Shown: one piece after another, positions 16,050 through 24,354 of the stretch
Layout of the letters: each line of letters begins with the position of its first letter
How positions within the stretch are numbered: position 1 is the stretch's first letter
DNA from: BOG-931 sp963781725
GTDB taxonomy: Bacteria > Pseudomonadota > Alphaproteobacteria > Rhizobiales > Xanthobacteraceae
Assembly: GCA_963781725.1 (NCBI GenBank)
Contig: CAWAGV010000001.1
Coordinates: 1,364,001-1,428,000, forward strand
Direction of reading: 5' to 3'
DNA length: 64,000 nucleotides
The notes under the pieces: model-generated
Seen by the model: only the letters and a program-made list of their open reading frames with translations
Told to the model about the DNA's origin: nothing
Database searches by the model: none
Position numbers and translations under genes: made by a program

Positions 16050-16505
16050 ATGACGCCGTGCCAAAATGAATTATCGACAAACTGTTCGCGCCAGACGCTC
16101 GCTTTTTTGCTGGCTCCCCTTGTCGTCCCAATGTCGTTTGCGCTCTGGCTTGCTTGGGGACATTTAGCGCCGGCATGGGTAGTCGTAAGCGCATTTGTGA
16201 GTGCACTTTTTACCTACGGCGGCACCGCCGTTTTTGGCATTCCGGCTTATAAGATTTTGCTGCGAAGTGGTTGGACGGCGCTTTGGGTCGCCGTAGTGAC
16301 CGGATTCGTCATCGGCATGATTACTTGGATAATTTTTGGCATTTTATTCGCTCTATCCCTCGATGAGGGGATGTTCGGCGTCCGGGCCGTTTTGATCCAG
16401 TCAAAGGACGTCGTGAAAAATGTCGTCTGGCCTGGCGGCGTCTTCGGGATGATTGTCGGAGTGCTCTTTTGGATCATTGCTCGACCAGATCGGAAGCACG
16501 CTTAA
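16050..16505 (+). CDS. four-helix integral membrane protein, unknown
   Basis: Encodes 151 aa. Four hydrophobic segments are visible: LAFLLAPLVVPMSFALWLAW, VVVSAFVSALFTYGG, ALWVAVVTGFVIGMITWIIF and WPGGVFGMIVGVLFWII. A short charged C-terminus (RPDRKHA) follows. No recognised domain; it lies just downstream of the IS1-like remnant. Probably an inner-membrane protein. Confidence 0.65.
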   Translation: MTPCQNELSTNCSRQTLAFLLAPLVVPMSFALWLAWGHLAPAWVVVSAFVSALFTYGGTAVFGIPAYKILLRSGWTALWVAVVTGFVIGMITWIIFGILFALSLDEGMFGVRAVLIQSKDVVKNVVWPGGVFGMIVGVLFWIIARPDRKHA

Positions 16506-16706
16506 ATTCCCCAATGGCCGGTTTTGATTTCACGAGTGGCCTATTCCGGCCAGTACCATCGGCTTGAATGATCGGCTTGGGCGTTGGTCCGTTTCGATCC
16601 CTGAACCTGGGGATTGGTCCCTTTTTGGACTGGCGCCTTCCGGATGGAACCTGGAACCGGGAACCGCATTATTTGCCTGAAAATTGCGCTATTCGGGGAG
16701 TGCGCC

Positions 16707-16922
16707 ATGTCGGCAAACGAATACAGAGAGTACGCAGAAGAATGCATGGGCTGGGCCAAGACTGCTCGCAGCGACAAGGAACGGGTCACGTTTATAGAAA
16801 TGGCGAAGACTTGGCTTGAGGCCGCCGTGCTGGCCGAGCGAGCTGACTCGCCTTCCGCGAATGGAGCTCCGCCGCCAACTCATTTCGTACCCACCGGCAT
16901 CGAACAAACAGCGAAGGATTGA
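16707..16922 (+). CDS. small conserved helical protein
   Basis: Encodes 71 aa from the ATG at 16707, preceded by GGGGAG. The N-terminal SANEYREYAEECMGWAKTA and ERVTFIEMAKTWLEAAVLAE form two amphipathic helices in a helix-turn-helix hairpin, a pattern found in many short Bradyrhizobium-group proteins of unknown role. Soluble; no partner gene is evident. Confidence 0.7.
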   Translation: MSANEYREYAEECMGWAKTARSDKERVTFIEMAKTWLEAAVLAERADSPSANGAPPPTHFVPTGIEQTAKD

Positions 16923-16961
16923 TGGGATTATTAGCTCCTAAATGGGATTATTATCTCCTGA
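16922..16961. repeat. 20-bp tandem duplication
   Basis: ATGGGATTATTAGCTCCTAA is followed at once by ATGGGATTATTATCTCCTGA (two mismatches). It begins at the stop codon of the preceding small gene. Confidence 0.6.
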
Positions 16962-17047
16962 TCGGTTGCTAAATGTTTATTGTGGCAGGCTGGGTCGTCG
17001 CCCGAACCGGCCGCTCGTAATTCCAAATCCGGCCATCCTTAAATCTT

Positions 17048-17347
17048 TTGACACTCGACTCTGACCGGGCAGCTACTGCAATATTGGAGTGTTATCGGGG
17101 ACGACGCTACTTCAATGGCCATCTATCGTCTAATCGCAGTTCGTTCGAGCCGGAAGAGATCGAAGTAATGACGGCCGCCTATGAGGCCGCCCTGGTGGAT
17201 CTCCGCCTGATAGATCGCGATGACCCGATCACCGAAATTGTCGCCCGCGCCATTGTCCACGTCACAGGTAGGGGTGAGCGCGACCCGGCTACCATCAAGA
17301 GCCGCGCTTTGAATGCAATAGGCGTTGGCCAATCCGACGCTGCATAA
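17048..17347 (+). CDS. conserved small hypothetical protein, paralogue of the gene at 9476
   Basis: Encodes 99 aa if the TTG at 17048 is used; no better start is visible upstream. YRGRRYFNGHLSSNRSSFEP precedes the shared core EEIEVMTAAYEAALVDL and ARAIVHVTGRGERDPATIK, which aligns with the 96-aa protein at 9476-9766. Helical, soluble, without catalytic motifs. Function unknown. Confidence 0.65.
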   Translation: MTLDSDRAATAILECYRGRRYFNGHLSSNRSSFEPEEIEVMTAAYEAALVDLRLIDRDDPITEIVARAIVHVTGRGERDPATIKSRALNAIGVGQSDAA

Positions 17348-17375
17348 AGGCCGTTTCAGTTGGCAGCGTCTTTTG

Positions 17376-17420
17376 ATGTCGCCTGGCCCAAAGCGGACAC
17401 CGGTCGCGCCGCCACACCCC
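17376..17420. repeat. interspersed palindromic repeat with GGTCGCGCC tail
   Basis: ATGTCGCCTGGCCCAAAG, then CGGACACCGGTCGCGCCG and CCACACCCC. The tail ACCGGTCGCGCCGCCACA recurs at 25755-25772, showing that the repeat unit is longer than the palindrome alone. Confidence 0.5.
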
Positions 17421-17516
17421 CCAGCCACCAGTACAGTCGCGCCGTTATCCGCCTGGCCGCCTTACACAACCGTTCCTTGCCGAGACCGTACGACGTTTGC
17501 GCTCACCTATCGGATT

Positions 17517-17789
17517 TAGCTGCCGCGCGCGGCAAGGTAGTGTAGCGCCTTGATACCCGGCAGGAAGAAATAGGCGCCGCCCTTTACGGTCGTAAAAGCG
17601 GGCAGGCCCTTTATCTTTCGTCGGACTGGCCGTTTGGGGATCGTCATATCATAGGTGCCGTCTTGAGCGCCGATCATCGGGTCGCGTTCGTTGCCCAGCT
17701 CGTGGAAGTTTGGGTCGTTCACCCAGACGTTCTGCACGAATTCGAATTGGCGAACGAGACTGGCGCAGACCACGAACGCCGCAATACCA
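17517..17789 (-). pseudogene. copy of the 3' end of the DyP peroxidase gene
   Basis: These 273 bases match 19005-19277 with only a handful of substitutions, in the same orientation. They encode the last ~90 residues of the DyP peroxidase (VVCASLVRQFEFVQNVWVND ... FFLPGIKAL). The match stops abruptly at 17789/19277. It is a displaced partial duplicate with no start of its own. The few differences cluster at the stop-codon end. Confidence 0.85.
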
Positions 17790-18083
17790 ATCTCGACCAA
17801 ACGGTCGGCAAGGGCCTGCGGGCATCTGGGACCGCACTCATTTATCCTGCAAGACTACTATGCCGAGGAGTGGGCCAACAATTTTGTGATGCACGTATCG
17901 GTCGCCGATTTAGACCATTGGTGGAAGCACATTTGTGCCCTCGACTTTGCGTCCCGATATGGCGTCAAAGCAAAACCTCCAAAGCGCGAAAGTTGGGGAA
18001 TGGTGGCGGCCTTGGTCGACCCGTCAGGGGTGCTTTGGAGGTTCTACCAATCAGCGAACGACAGACAAGTAGATACGTTATGA
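17790..18083 (+). pseudogene. 5'-truncated VOC (glyoxalase/bleomycin-resistance) family protein
   Basis: From 17817 the frame reads GHLGPHSFILQDYYAEEWAN, then VADLDHWWKHI, RYGVKAKPPKRESWGMVAAL and DPSGVLWRFYQ, the second half of a VOC domain. The first half is missing and replaced by the DyP gene fragment. An open frame still runs from an ATG at 17691 inside that fragment, antisense to DyP, giving a chimeric 130-residue reading frame. Its TGA overlaps the ATG of the next gene (ATGA). Confidence 0.7.
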
Positions 18084-18292
18084 TCCTTCAATCGGTCATC
18101 ACCTGTCCTGAGTGCGGCATCGCGAAATTGGAAACGATGCCGACCGACGCTTGCCAATTCTTTTATGTGTGTACCGGATGCGGCACCAGGCTGCGGCCCA
18201 AGAGCGGCGACTGTTGCGTATTCTGCTCTTACGGCTCTGTGCCGTGTCCGCCAATGCAATCCGATAACGCCACTGACTGTTGCGCCACGTGA
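18080..18292 (+). CDS. small Cys-rich GDCCVFCSYG-type protein
   Basis: Encodes 70 aa from the ATG at 18080. Cys motifs are CPECG, CTGCG and GDCCVFCSYGSVPCPP, eleven cysteines in all, giving a zinc ribbon plus a Cys-rich tail. Proteins with this tail occur widely in alphaproteobacteria and are uncharacterised. The ATG overlaps the stop of the truncated VOC frame, so its translation may have been coupled to the VOC gene before that gene decayed. Confidence 0.7.
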   Translation: MILQSVITCPECGIAKLETMPTDACQFFYVCTGCGTRLRPKSGDCCVFCSYGSVPCPPMQSDNATDCCAT

Positions 18293-18317
18293 ATCCTCGG
18301 CGTGGGCGCTACACTCT

Positions 18318-18489
18318 TGATAACGGACGCGAACGCGATTTGGACCTATCACGACGCCAATGGCGAGTTTCTCGACGGCGGGAAGGCCTACAAGCTGCAC
18401 GACTCTAGAACATTCCGACTAGAAACTTCTGGTCCGTGGTCGTTTACGATGCTTTGAGTCCTTCCGAGTTACAGAATGGCCAGCCCTTT
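18318..18489 (+). pseudogene. fragment of a DUF1254/DUF1214 protein
   Basis: One frame reads ANAIWTYHDANGEFLDGGKA YKLH and, after a frame change near 18400-18424, another reads NFWSVVVYDALSPSELQNGQ. Together these are the DUF1214 core (Y-DA-G--LDGG--Y-L ... FWSV-VYD). Both flanks are missing, so this is a short frameshifted remnant. Confidence 0.6.
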
Positions 18490-18544
18490 GTCGCAGATAT
18501 GCGGCAGGATTTCCAATCAAGTGGCGTGCTGCAGTAACGTGCAC

Positions 18545-18823
18545 TCAATAGCAAGGCGGATAAGGATAGTAACCGCAGGCCGGATGGCCATAGTAGGCTC
18601 CGGCAGCAGCTGCTCCCGCCGCCGCGCCATAGTATGCACGTCGATGTACTCTCCGGTGAACGCCAGCAACGCTTCCTGGCGTTAGCGGCCGTCCTATTCT
18701 GGCGTCTGCTCTGTCGAGAGACAAAGATAGCGTCTGGGCCGGCGACCAATGAAGCGACAATGGGGCTGCGCTCAGCATTGCGCCCACGACCAGAGTTGCT
18801 CCAACCACGCTAAACGTTTTCAT
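18545..18823 (-). CDS. small secreted Tyr/Gly/Ala-rich protein
   Basis: Encodes 92 aa with GGAGGA 5-10 nt before the ATG at 18821-18823. A signal-like helix (VVGATLVVGAMLSAA) leads to SLDRADARIGRPLTPGSVAG, an Arg-rich VHRRVHRRAYYG patch, an Ala/Gly run and a PACGYYPYPPCY end. The SLDxAxARxGxP-SVAGVxRR pattern is shared with the protein at 24480, so they are paralogues. Probably periplasmic or surface-associated; function unknown. Confidence 0.7.
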   Translation of the reverse strand: MKTFSVVGATLVVGAMLSAAPLSLHWSPAQTLSLSLDRADARIGRPLTPGSVAGVHRRVHRRAYYGAAAGAAAAGAYYGHPACGYYPYPPCY

Positions 18824-19003
18824 GAGTGTCCTCCTGATGAAGATTGTAGTGATGCCAGAATTACGTGAGGCTTGTAGGTTCCCGCCAATTCATCGTCGGC
18901 TACGGCGGCGAACGCCGCTAAGAACATGACGCCCTCCATTTGATGTAGAGTTTTTGCAACGCTGGACGCTTCGACAGTCTCCTTCCCTTGAAACTCACTG
19001 AAC

Positions 19004-20326
19004 CTAGCTGCCGAGCGCGCCAAGGTACTGTAGCGCCTTGATACCTGGCAGGAAGAAATAGGCGCCGCCCTTTACGGTCGTAAAAGCGGGCAGGCCCTTT
19101 ATCTTTCGTCGGACTGGCCGTTTGGGGATCGTCATATCATAGGTGCCGTCCTGAGCGCCGATCATCGGGTCGCGTTCGTTGCCCAGCTCGTGGAAGTTTG
19201 GGTCGTTCACCCAGACGTTCTGCACGAATTCGAATTGGCGAACGAGACTGGCGCAGACCACGAACGCCGCAATACCACGATCGGCTCCATCCTCCGCAGC
19301 ACCTTCGGGCAAAGGCGGCCCGTAGGTCGCGCCACGACGAAGCACTTTGCGCCGGTTTAGATTCACGGCCGTGTCACGCGGGTTCATCCGGCGGATATGC
19401 GCACCCAGCGGCACGGCGTAACCCTGGGGATCCATCTTCGCATAGTTGAAGTTGTTATTGCGCTGAGGGTCGTCGGCAAGCGACGGATCGTCCTTGTCCG
19501 GCGCAAGGACAAGGGGGGCGCCGCTTCGCCAGCGGCCCATCAGCTTTGCTGCAATCAGCTCCTGGTCTTCTGCGGCGGGCCCGCCTTGCTCGCGTAAAAA
19601 TTCACGAAAGGCGCCGACATGCTGGTGCAGCCGCCGATACGCCATGTAGCTGCCGTTACGCGATAGAACTTCCGGCTGCGGCAGCGTCGGCGCGGGACCA
19701 TCTTCATCGGGATAGCCAAGAATGAATTCGCCGGCCTTGATAGGCGGCCCGGAACCCGGTGTCGGCTTAATTCCAGTTCCTTCAATTTCCGGGGTCGTGA
19801 GCCGGTCGCGGTACCCAAAATGTTCGCGGACAGATTGGAACGGCGGAATCGCTTCCAAATCCAATGACGACAACACCTCTACGCCGGGAACGCGTGCCAG
19901 GAGCGCGTTATGCTCTTGAACGCTCCGATTCCTTTCGGCCGCATCGCGAGCAAAAAGAATAGCGATCGCATGGAGCCGCGGCCCTGCGAGACCGCCGATC
20001 CAATTATCAGGATGGTTCGTGCCGGTGTCGCCGAGGACCTGCCACCGGGCCGCCATGCCTTGCCGGAATTCCTCGGGAAATGTCGCGAGTGACGCCTCAT
20101 CCACTCCGAGTGCGCGCAATCCGTTCCAGGTGAACGCCACCGACACCCATCGTTTATCCAGCTCGACCCTGCCGGCGACGGTCTTGGCCGACGGTACCTT
20201 CTCCGTTATTGCCTTGAGCCAGGCGCGTCCTTGAGCGGGTTGCTGAAACGAAAGAAATTCATATCGACCGGTCAGCGCCGGTACGCGCGTGAGCAAGATG
20301 TATTGGATGTCGTCGAATTCAAGCAT
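19004..20326 (-). CDS. DyP-type heme peroxidase
   Basis: Encodes 440 aa; TAA lies three codons before the ATG at 20324-20326, fixing the longest start. The distal motif, usually GxxDG, reads HFGYRDRLTTPE (Asp174 kept, final Gly replaced by Arg175). The proximal heme ligand is His310 in VPLGAHIRRMNPRDTA. ARWQVLGDTGT and IKPTPGSGPPIKAGEFILGY fit longer DyP classes. It has no signal peptide. Two Tat-signal genes lie directly upstream on the same strand (gaps 107 and 83 bp), suggesting one transcript. The gene's 3' end is duplicated at 17517-17789. Confidence 0.88.
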   Translation of the reverse strand: MLEFDDIQYILLTRVPALTGRYEFLSFQQPAQGRAWLKAITEKVPSAKTVAGRVELDKRWVSVAFTWNGLRALGVDEASLATFPEEFRQGMAARWQVLGDTGTNHPDNWIGGLAGPRLHAIAILFARDAAERNRSVQEHNALLARVPGVEVLSSLDLEAIPPFQSVREHFGYRDRLTTPEIEGTGIKPTPGSGPPIKAGEFILGYPDEDGPAPTLPQPEVLSRNGSYMAYRRLHQHVGAFREFLREQGGPAAEDQELIAAKLMGRWRSGAPLVLAPDKDDPSLADDPQRNNNFNYAKMDPQGYAVPLGAHIRRMNPRDTAVNLNRRKVLRRGATYGPPLPEGAAEDGADRGIAAFVVCASLVRQFEFVQNVWVNDPNFHELGNERDPMIGAQDGTYDMTIPKRPVRRKIKGLPAFTTVKGGAYFFLPGIKALQYLGALGS

Positions 20327-20433
20327 TCGGGATTATTGATCGTCGACCGGAATGACCGTGGCGCACGCGATCGACCGGCAGCTCTGCATATATTTTCTGC
20401 CTCTCCTGCCGGGGCTCTGCCGCAGCCTGAAAG

Positions 20434-21174
20434 TCACTGCATTTGATCCAGCATTCCGGCCAGAGACGCCTTCACTGTGAGAGCCTTCTTTATCTCGTCG
20501 GCGGTGACGAATGGATACTCACCGTATTCGAGAAAGCTCGGGCATTGATGTTCGCGCACGAACTTGACGAACGCCGGAGCGTTCGTCTTCCAATCCATCG
20601 GGAAACCTTCCAGATTCTCGAACGTGGTGTTGACCCCGAGACTGCTGAACAGGGTGACGGCGTCTTCGGTATATTTGTCAAAGTCAGTGTCGAAAATTCC
20701 CTGATACATGAAATACGTTTCGCCACCGATGTTAAAGAGGACCCATCTCAGGTAGTGAAGTCTGAGCGGGGCGAGAGCGGACGGATTTTCAGCGATGGCG
20801 TTCTCTATTGTTTTTCCGTACGCGCGGATCGCTTGTTCGCGACCCGGTTTGATCTTGGCAATAAGCGTGAAGCCATAGTTGGCCGGAGTCTTTGGGAAGA
20901 TTGGCCCGTATCGCCCCTGTTCAAGCTTGAAATATCCCTCTTTGGGGATTGCCATCGCCGCCGGCTTTGTCCAGTCGCCTGCTTTGGCGCGCGACGCCAA
21001 TTGCGCCGGAACATCCGCATCGGCCTGCGCCAGTTTGGTCGCGCCGGCGGAATTGTCTGTACCGGCGGCTTGAGCCTCGCTTGCAGCCGGCACGGTCAGC
21101 GATGCGGCTGTCGCCACGGTTGCCGTGCCAAGGAAAGCACGTCGGGTCGTCGCACCGAATTGATCCTGTGACAT
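20434..21174 (-). CDS. Tat-exported protein of unknown function in the DyP cluster
   Basis: Encodes 246 aa with an AAGGAGGG site before the ATG at 21172-21174. The N-terminus has a Tat motif (TTRRAFLGTATVATAAS). The mature part contains GFTLIAKIKPGREQAIRAYG and FNIGGETYFMYQGIFDTDFD, which looks like a ferredoxin-like alpha+beta fold, the fold DyP and chlorite-dismutase relatives use. That comparison is by eye only. No heme His motif was identified. It lies between another Tat protein and the DyP gene and probably works with them. Confidence 0.75.
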   Translation of the reverse strand: MSQDQFGATTRRAFLGTATVATAASLTVPAASEAQAAGTDNSAGATKLAQADADVPAQLASRAKAGDWTKPAAMAIPKEGYFKLEQGRYGPIFPKTPANYGFTLIAKIKPGREQAIRAYGKTIENAIAENPSALAPLRLHYLRWVLFNIGGETYFMYQGIFDTDFDKYTEDAVTLFSSLGVNTTFENLEGFPMDWKTNAPAFVKFVREHQCPSFLEYGEYPFVTADEIKKALTVKASLAGMLDQMQ

Positions 21175-21257
21175 GATCGCCCTCCTTCGTCAGCAACGTG
21201 TGGCTGACGCTTTTGTGTTATTCGAAGTCAGCGGATGCAAAGCTGCCTTGGCATCTG

Positions 21258-22403
21258 TTATGTGCGTGTAGCGAGATTGCTCCAGAAGCGGTCCAAACTC
21301 TCGGCGCCGCCGAACAGCGTCGTAAACATCGTCAGATCAGCCAGTATGATATCGCCGGCTCGCGTTCCGCTCGGCGGCATCCAAAGAAATGTATTGAACT
21401 CACGATTGCCGGCTGCCGTGAACGGGTGCGGTCGCGACATGTCGATGGGCTGTCGCGCCAAAACGCGGATCAACTTCGCATCGTCCGTTGTCAGCGCGTA
21501 ATGCGGCAGGTGGGGGTGGAAATTGAACGTCGTAACGCCGGTAAGCCATCCGCGCGTATCCAGGTCCCTCATGGCATTCAGCGGAGCAATCTGATTGGTC
21601 TCGGGAACCAGCGCGGGGCGCAGGCCCCATCGGTTCTCAACGGGTACACCCAGTCCCTTCATGAGAGAGCGCGTGTACAAGCCGAAACGTTGCTGCCTGG
21701 GGACCAACGGATCGCCATGATGAGCATATTCCATTTGGCGCTCCGCCGGATCGGGAGACACGCCGACATCGTGATGCGGCCCGATCAGCAGGCAAGTCCC
21801 CTCCCGCGTCAGAAATTTTCGAACCGCTTCAATTTCCTCTGCGCTTGCCTCCTGCTCCGTGATCATGTGATCCAGGCCGAAAATCATCATCGTATCGGTG
21901 TCACCAAGGATCGCCTCGTCGACCGGCAAGTGTTGACCGGCCTGGTCAACCCGCTGGTAAACGACGACCGGCTGTCCGGTGGCTTCGCCGACAATGTTCT
22001 GAAACCGCACGGTCGACAGATGAAATAATTCCAGAGTTCCAGCGATGCCTTGCAGAAATTCCCGCTCCGACCATTGAGGTTCTTCATAGCGGGGCCAGCC
22101 GACCCGGCGCACCTCGGTCATGGTCGAGAAGCGGTTGTCCAGTTCGGTTACATCGCGATTGGATTCCCACGGATAGCTCCACGTCCAATAAATGGTGAAG
22201 CGCCGCCGACCGGCCGTATATTTGCGCGGAACGTTGATCTGATTATAGGTCCGAGGCGAATTCTTGATGACGATGGTCGGTGCGGCCGCTTTTGCGGGCG
22301 TGCCCTGCACTTCCTCGGCCGACATTTGCGCAAGCGACGATTTCGCAAAGAGGGGGCTGACCCCGGCGCCGAGCACAACACGATTGAAATCTCGACGCTT
22401 CAT
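21258..22403 (-). CDS. Tat-exported protein of unknown function, first gene of the DyP cluster
   Basis: Encodes 381 aa, starting at the ATG at 22401-22403 after AAGGGGAT. The N-terminus KRRDFNRVVLGAGVSPL is a Tat signal. The body has YWTWSYPWESNRD, a DTDTMMIFGLDHMI stretch, REGTCLLIGPHHDVGVSP and a C-terminal ADLTMFTTLFGG. The alternating beta/alpha segments around LLIGPHH suggest a Rossmann or class-I-amidotransferase-like fold, but I do not recognise a named family. Likely transcribed with the two genes downstream. Confidence 0.7.
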   Translation of the reverse strand: MKRRDFNRVVLGAGVSPLFAKSSLAQMSAEEVQGTPAKAAAPTIVIKNSPRTYNQINVPRKYTAGRRRFTIYWTWSYPWESNRDVTELDNRFSTMTEVRRVGWPRYEEPQWSEREFLQGIAGTLELFHLSTVRFQNIVGEATGQPVVVYQRVDQAGQHLPVDEAILGDTDTMMIFGLDHMITEQEASAEEIEAVRKFLTREGTCLLIGPHHDVGVSPDPAERQMEYAHHGDPLVPRQQRFGLYTRSLMKGLGVPVENRWGLRPALVPETNQIAPLNAMRDLDTRGWLTGVTTFNFHPHLPHYALTTDDAKLIRVLARQPIDMSRPHPFTAAGNREFNTFLWMPPSGTRAGDIILADLTMFTTLFGGAESLDRFWSNLATRT

Positions 22404-22510
22404 CGCGATCCCCTTTTGATTCGATCAACAAATCAAGATCCACGGCGGCTAACGCGATGAGTGTATGCAGATCATGAGACCGACGTATGAAGTCGCCGCT
22501 TCTGAATGGC

Positions 22511-22532
22511 GCGCAATTTACTTTAATTGCGC
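22511..22532. promoter_or_regulatory. perfect inverted repeat upstream of the DyP cluster
   Basis: GCGCAATT-TACTTT-AATTGCGC has an 8-bp perfect stem with a 6-nt loop, about 110 bp upstream of the first gene of the cluster. There is no following T-run, so an operator is as likely as a terminator. The rest of 22404-22639 shows no gene. Confidence 0.4.
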
Positions 22533-22639
22533 AGCAAAGTCCGTTGAACCAGCGATCTACAGGCTCGCCATCAATCACTTTTAAGGGATGGCCGAGAAAA
22601 TTTGGTTGCGATTATAACTAAAATGTTGCCGCGGGCCTA

Positions 22640-23203
22640 TCAACCGCTATGCCACGACCGATGGTAGGTTGGGGGATTGGAATGCTCGCTTCTGTGATAC
22701 TGAGTGAGTGAACATTTTTGTTCTCGATACATGCTCGTCATAATCAAGTTTTTGGCGGACTCATCGCTGTTTTTGACACCGATTAAACCATTGATCCGTG
22801 CCGCACGCTCCGACAACACCCGCCCGAGTATGAAATCTGTTGTTGGTCCCCACAAGGTTTGACCAAGAGCATCGGTTGGTGGCTTTGCAACGACGCTCTG
22901 ACTTTTGCCGTCCCACACGCGATGCCAGAGTAAATCTATTTGTCCGGATAATTTCGCTCTCTCGGCCTTGCTCAGATTGTTAATTCCACTCAGGAAAGAA
23001 CGTCCTGCTGTAAATCCAACTTCGAGCAATCTTTGTGCTTCTTTGCCATCGACCGCTGATAAAGAGCAATCAAAAGCTGATAGTGTCAGTTTTGACAGCC
23101 GGGTCTGTTCCTGAACAATTGGCTGTGCAATCGCGTTTGCACAGGCGAAGCACGAGACCAGCAACGAAAAAAGAATGACTAAAGCAGGTCTGTTCTTGCC
23201 CAT
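22640..23203 (-). CDS. secreted hypothetical protein
   Basis: Encodes 187 aa from the ATG at 23201-23203 (MGKNRPALVILFSLLVSCFA, then CANAIAQP), a standard signal peptide; the open frame extends upstream to 23281 without signal character. The mature part is mostly helical: ALGQTLWGPTTDFILGRVLS and a Cys-containing SAFDCSLSAVDG. No known family recognised. AT-richer than its neighbours, which suggests acquired DNA. Confidence 0.6.
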   Translation of the reverse strand: MGKNRPALVILFSLLVSCFACANAIAQPIVQEQTRLSKLTLSAFDCSLSAVDGKEAQRLLEVGFTAGRSFLSGINNLSKAERAKLSGQIDLLWHRVWDGKSQSVVAKPPTDALGQTLWGPTTDFILGRVLSERAARINGLIGVKNSDESAKNLIMTSMYREQKCSLTQYHRSEHSNPPTYHRSWHSG

Positions 23204-23424
23204 CTGATGGCTCCAGCTCGCCGCCGACCAACCTCGATCTGCAGTAGCGTATGGTTCGGTTTTACCAGACGACCTGAGCAAGAATATTGGAAGTACATTC
23301 GTGCAAGACAGTAATGACGAACTTAATCGCAGCTATATTCGTCATCAGATTGGCTCGCGCCCGTCACGCGAACGGTTAACTGACCGGCTACGAGATGCCG
23401 CGCCAATAGGCCGGGAGGCACGTC

Positions 23425-24354
23425 ATGGTCATCATTGCGGTGCTTTACGCGATTGTAATCTGGTTGGTCTTCTTCAAGCTAAAATGGCTGCGCTGGGGAT
23501 GGTTCACCGGAACGGTGACCGTCATTGTCGGTCTGCTGGTCTGCGCGATTTTTGCAGGCTTTCTCAGTTATCTGGCGCCTACCGGACGCGTAGCCGTGAT
23601 CGGCCATGTTGTTGAGGTGACGCCGAACGTCTCAGGCCAGATCACGGAAATTTCCGTGCAACCGAACCAGTTGGTGAAGGCGGACACCGTTCTCTTCAGG
23701 ATCGATCCGACGCCATACGATGCGCAAGTGCGCATGATCGACAGCCAGCTCAAGTTTCAAGAGCTGCGTCTTTCACAAATGAAGGAATTGCAGGCCAGCA
23801 GCACCGGGCGCGCGTTCGACGTGGAACAGCGTCAGGCGGAGGCCGATCAGCTTCGTGCCCAACTCGACAAGGCGAAATACGACCTCGATCAAACGACTAT
23901 CCGTGCGCCGGGGGACGGCTATGTCAGCACGCTGACGCTAAATAAGGGGGACCGCGCGACATCGTCCAAATCGGTTATGTCGTTCATCGTCCTGGATGAA
24001 ATACAACTTGTGGGAATTTTCTCACAAAACGGCTTTCAGACCATCCGGCCCGGTGCGCAAGTTCAATTTGCGCTCTCGAATAATCCGGGCCATCTCTACA
24101 GTTCGACGATAGGCGACGTGGTCAGTGGTGTCGGTGAGGGACAAATCGCGTCGTCCGGCACTCTAGCGCGAATAACATCCTTTCCAATGACAGCGGAATA
24201 CCCGGCTCTGATCAACAGGCCCAAGGAAATCGATGCCTCTGCTTTGCGGCCCGGCATGTCGGGAACGGCAACCGTCTATGCGCCGAACTCAACTCCTTTC
24301 GACATTTTCGGGTGGCTTCTGCTCTACGTGAGGGCGCTTGTCCTCTACCTGTAG
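23425..24354 (+). CDS. HlyD/EmrA-type membrane fusion protein (YibH/AaeA-like)
   Basis: Encodes 309 aa; GGGAGG lies just before the ATG at 23425. Two N-terminal hydrophobic segments (VIIAVLYAIVIWLVFF and VTVIVGLLVCAIFAGFLSYL) anchor it. Then come the first lipoyl half (VEVTPNVSGQITEISVQPNQ), a short coiled-coil hairpin (LKFQELRLSQMKELQ ... AEADQLRAQLDKAKYDLDQT), the second lipoyl half (IRAPGDGYVSTLTLNKGD) and a beta-barrel. It is a periplasmic adaptor of an efflux system. No inner-membrane pump or outer-membrane channel gene is adjacent. Confidence 0.88.
   Translation: MVIIAVLYAIVIWLVFFKLKWLRWGWFTGTVTVIVGLLVCAIFAGFLSYLAPTGRVAVIGHVVEVTPNVSGQITEISVQPNQLVKADTVLFRIDPTPYDAQVRMIDSQLKFQELRLSQMKELQASSTGRAFDVEQRQAEADQLRAQLDKAKYDLDQTTIRAPGDGYVSTLTLNKGDRATSSKSVMSFIVLDEIQLVGIFSQNGFQTIRPGAQVQFALSNNPGHLYSSTIGDVVSGVGEGQIASSGTLARITSFPMTAEYPALINRPKEIDASALRPGMSGTATVYAPNSTPFDIFGWLLLYVRALVLYL

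Noticed and set aside
18820..19023. 67-residue minus-strand frame between DyP and the small secreted protein
   Set aside because: It overlaps the DyP end and the start of a better-supported gene and has no recognisable feature.
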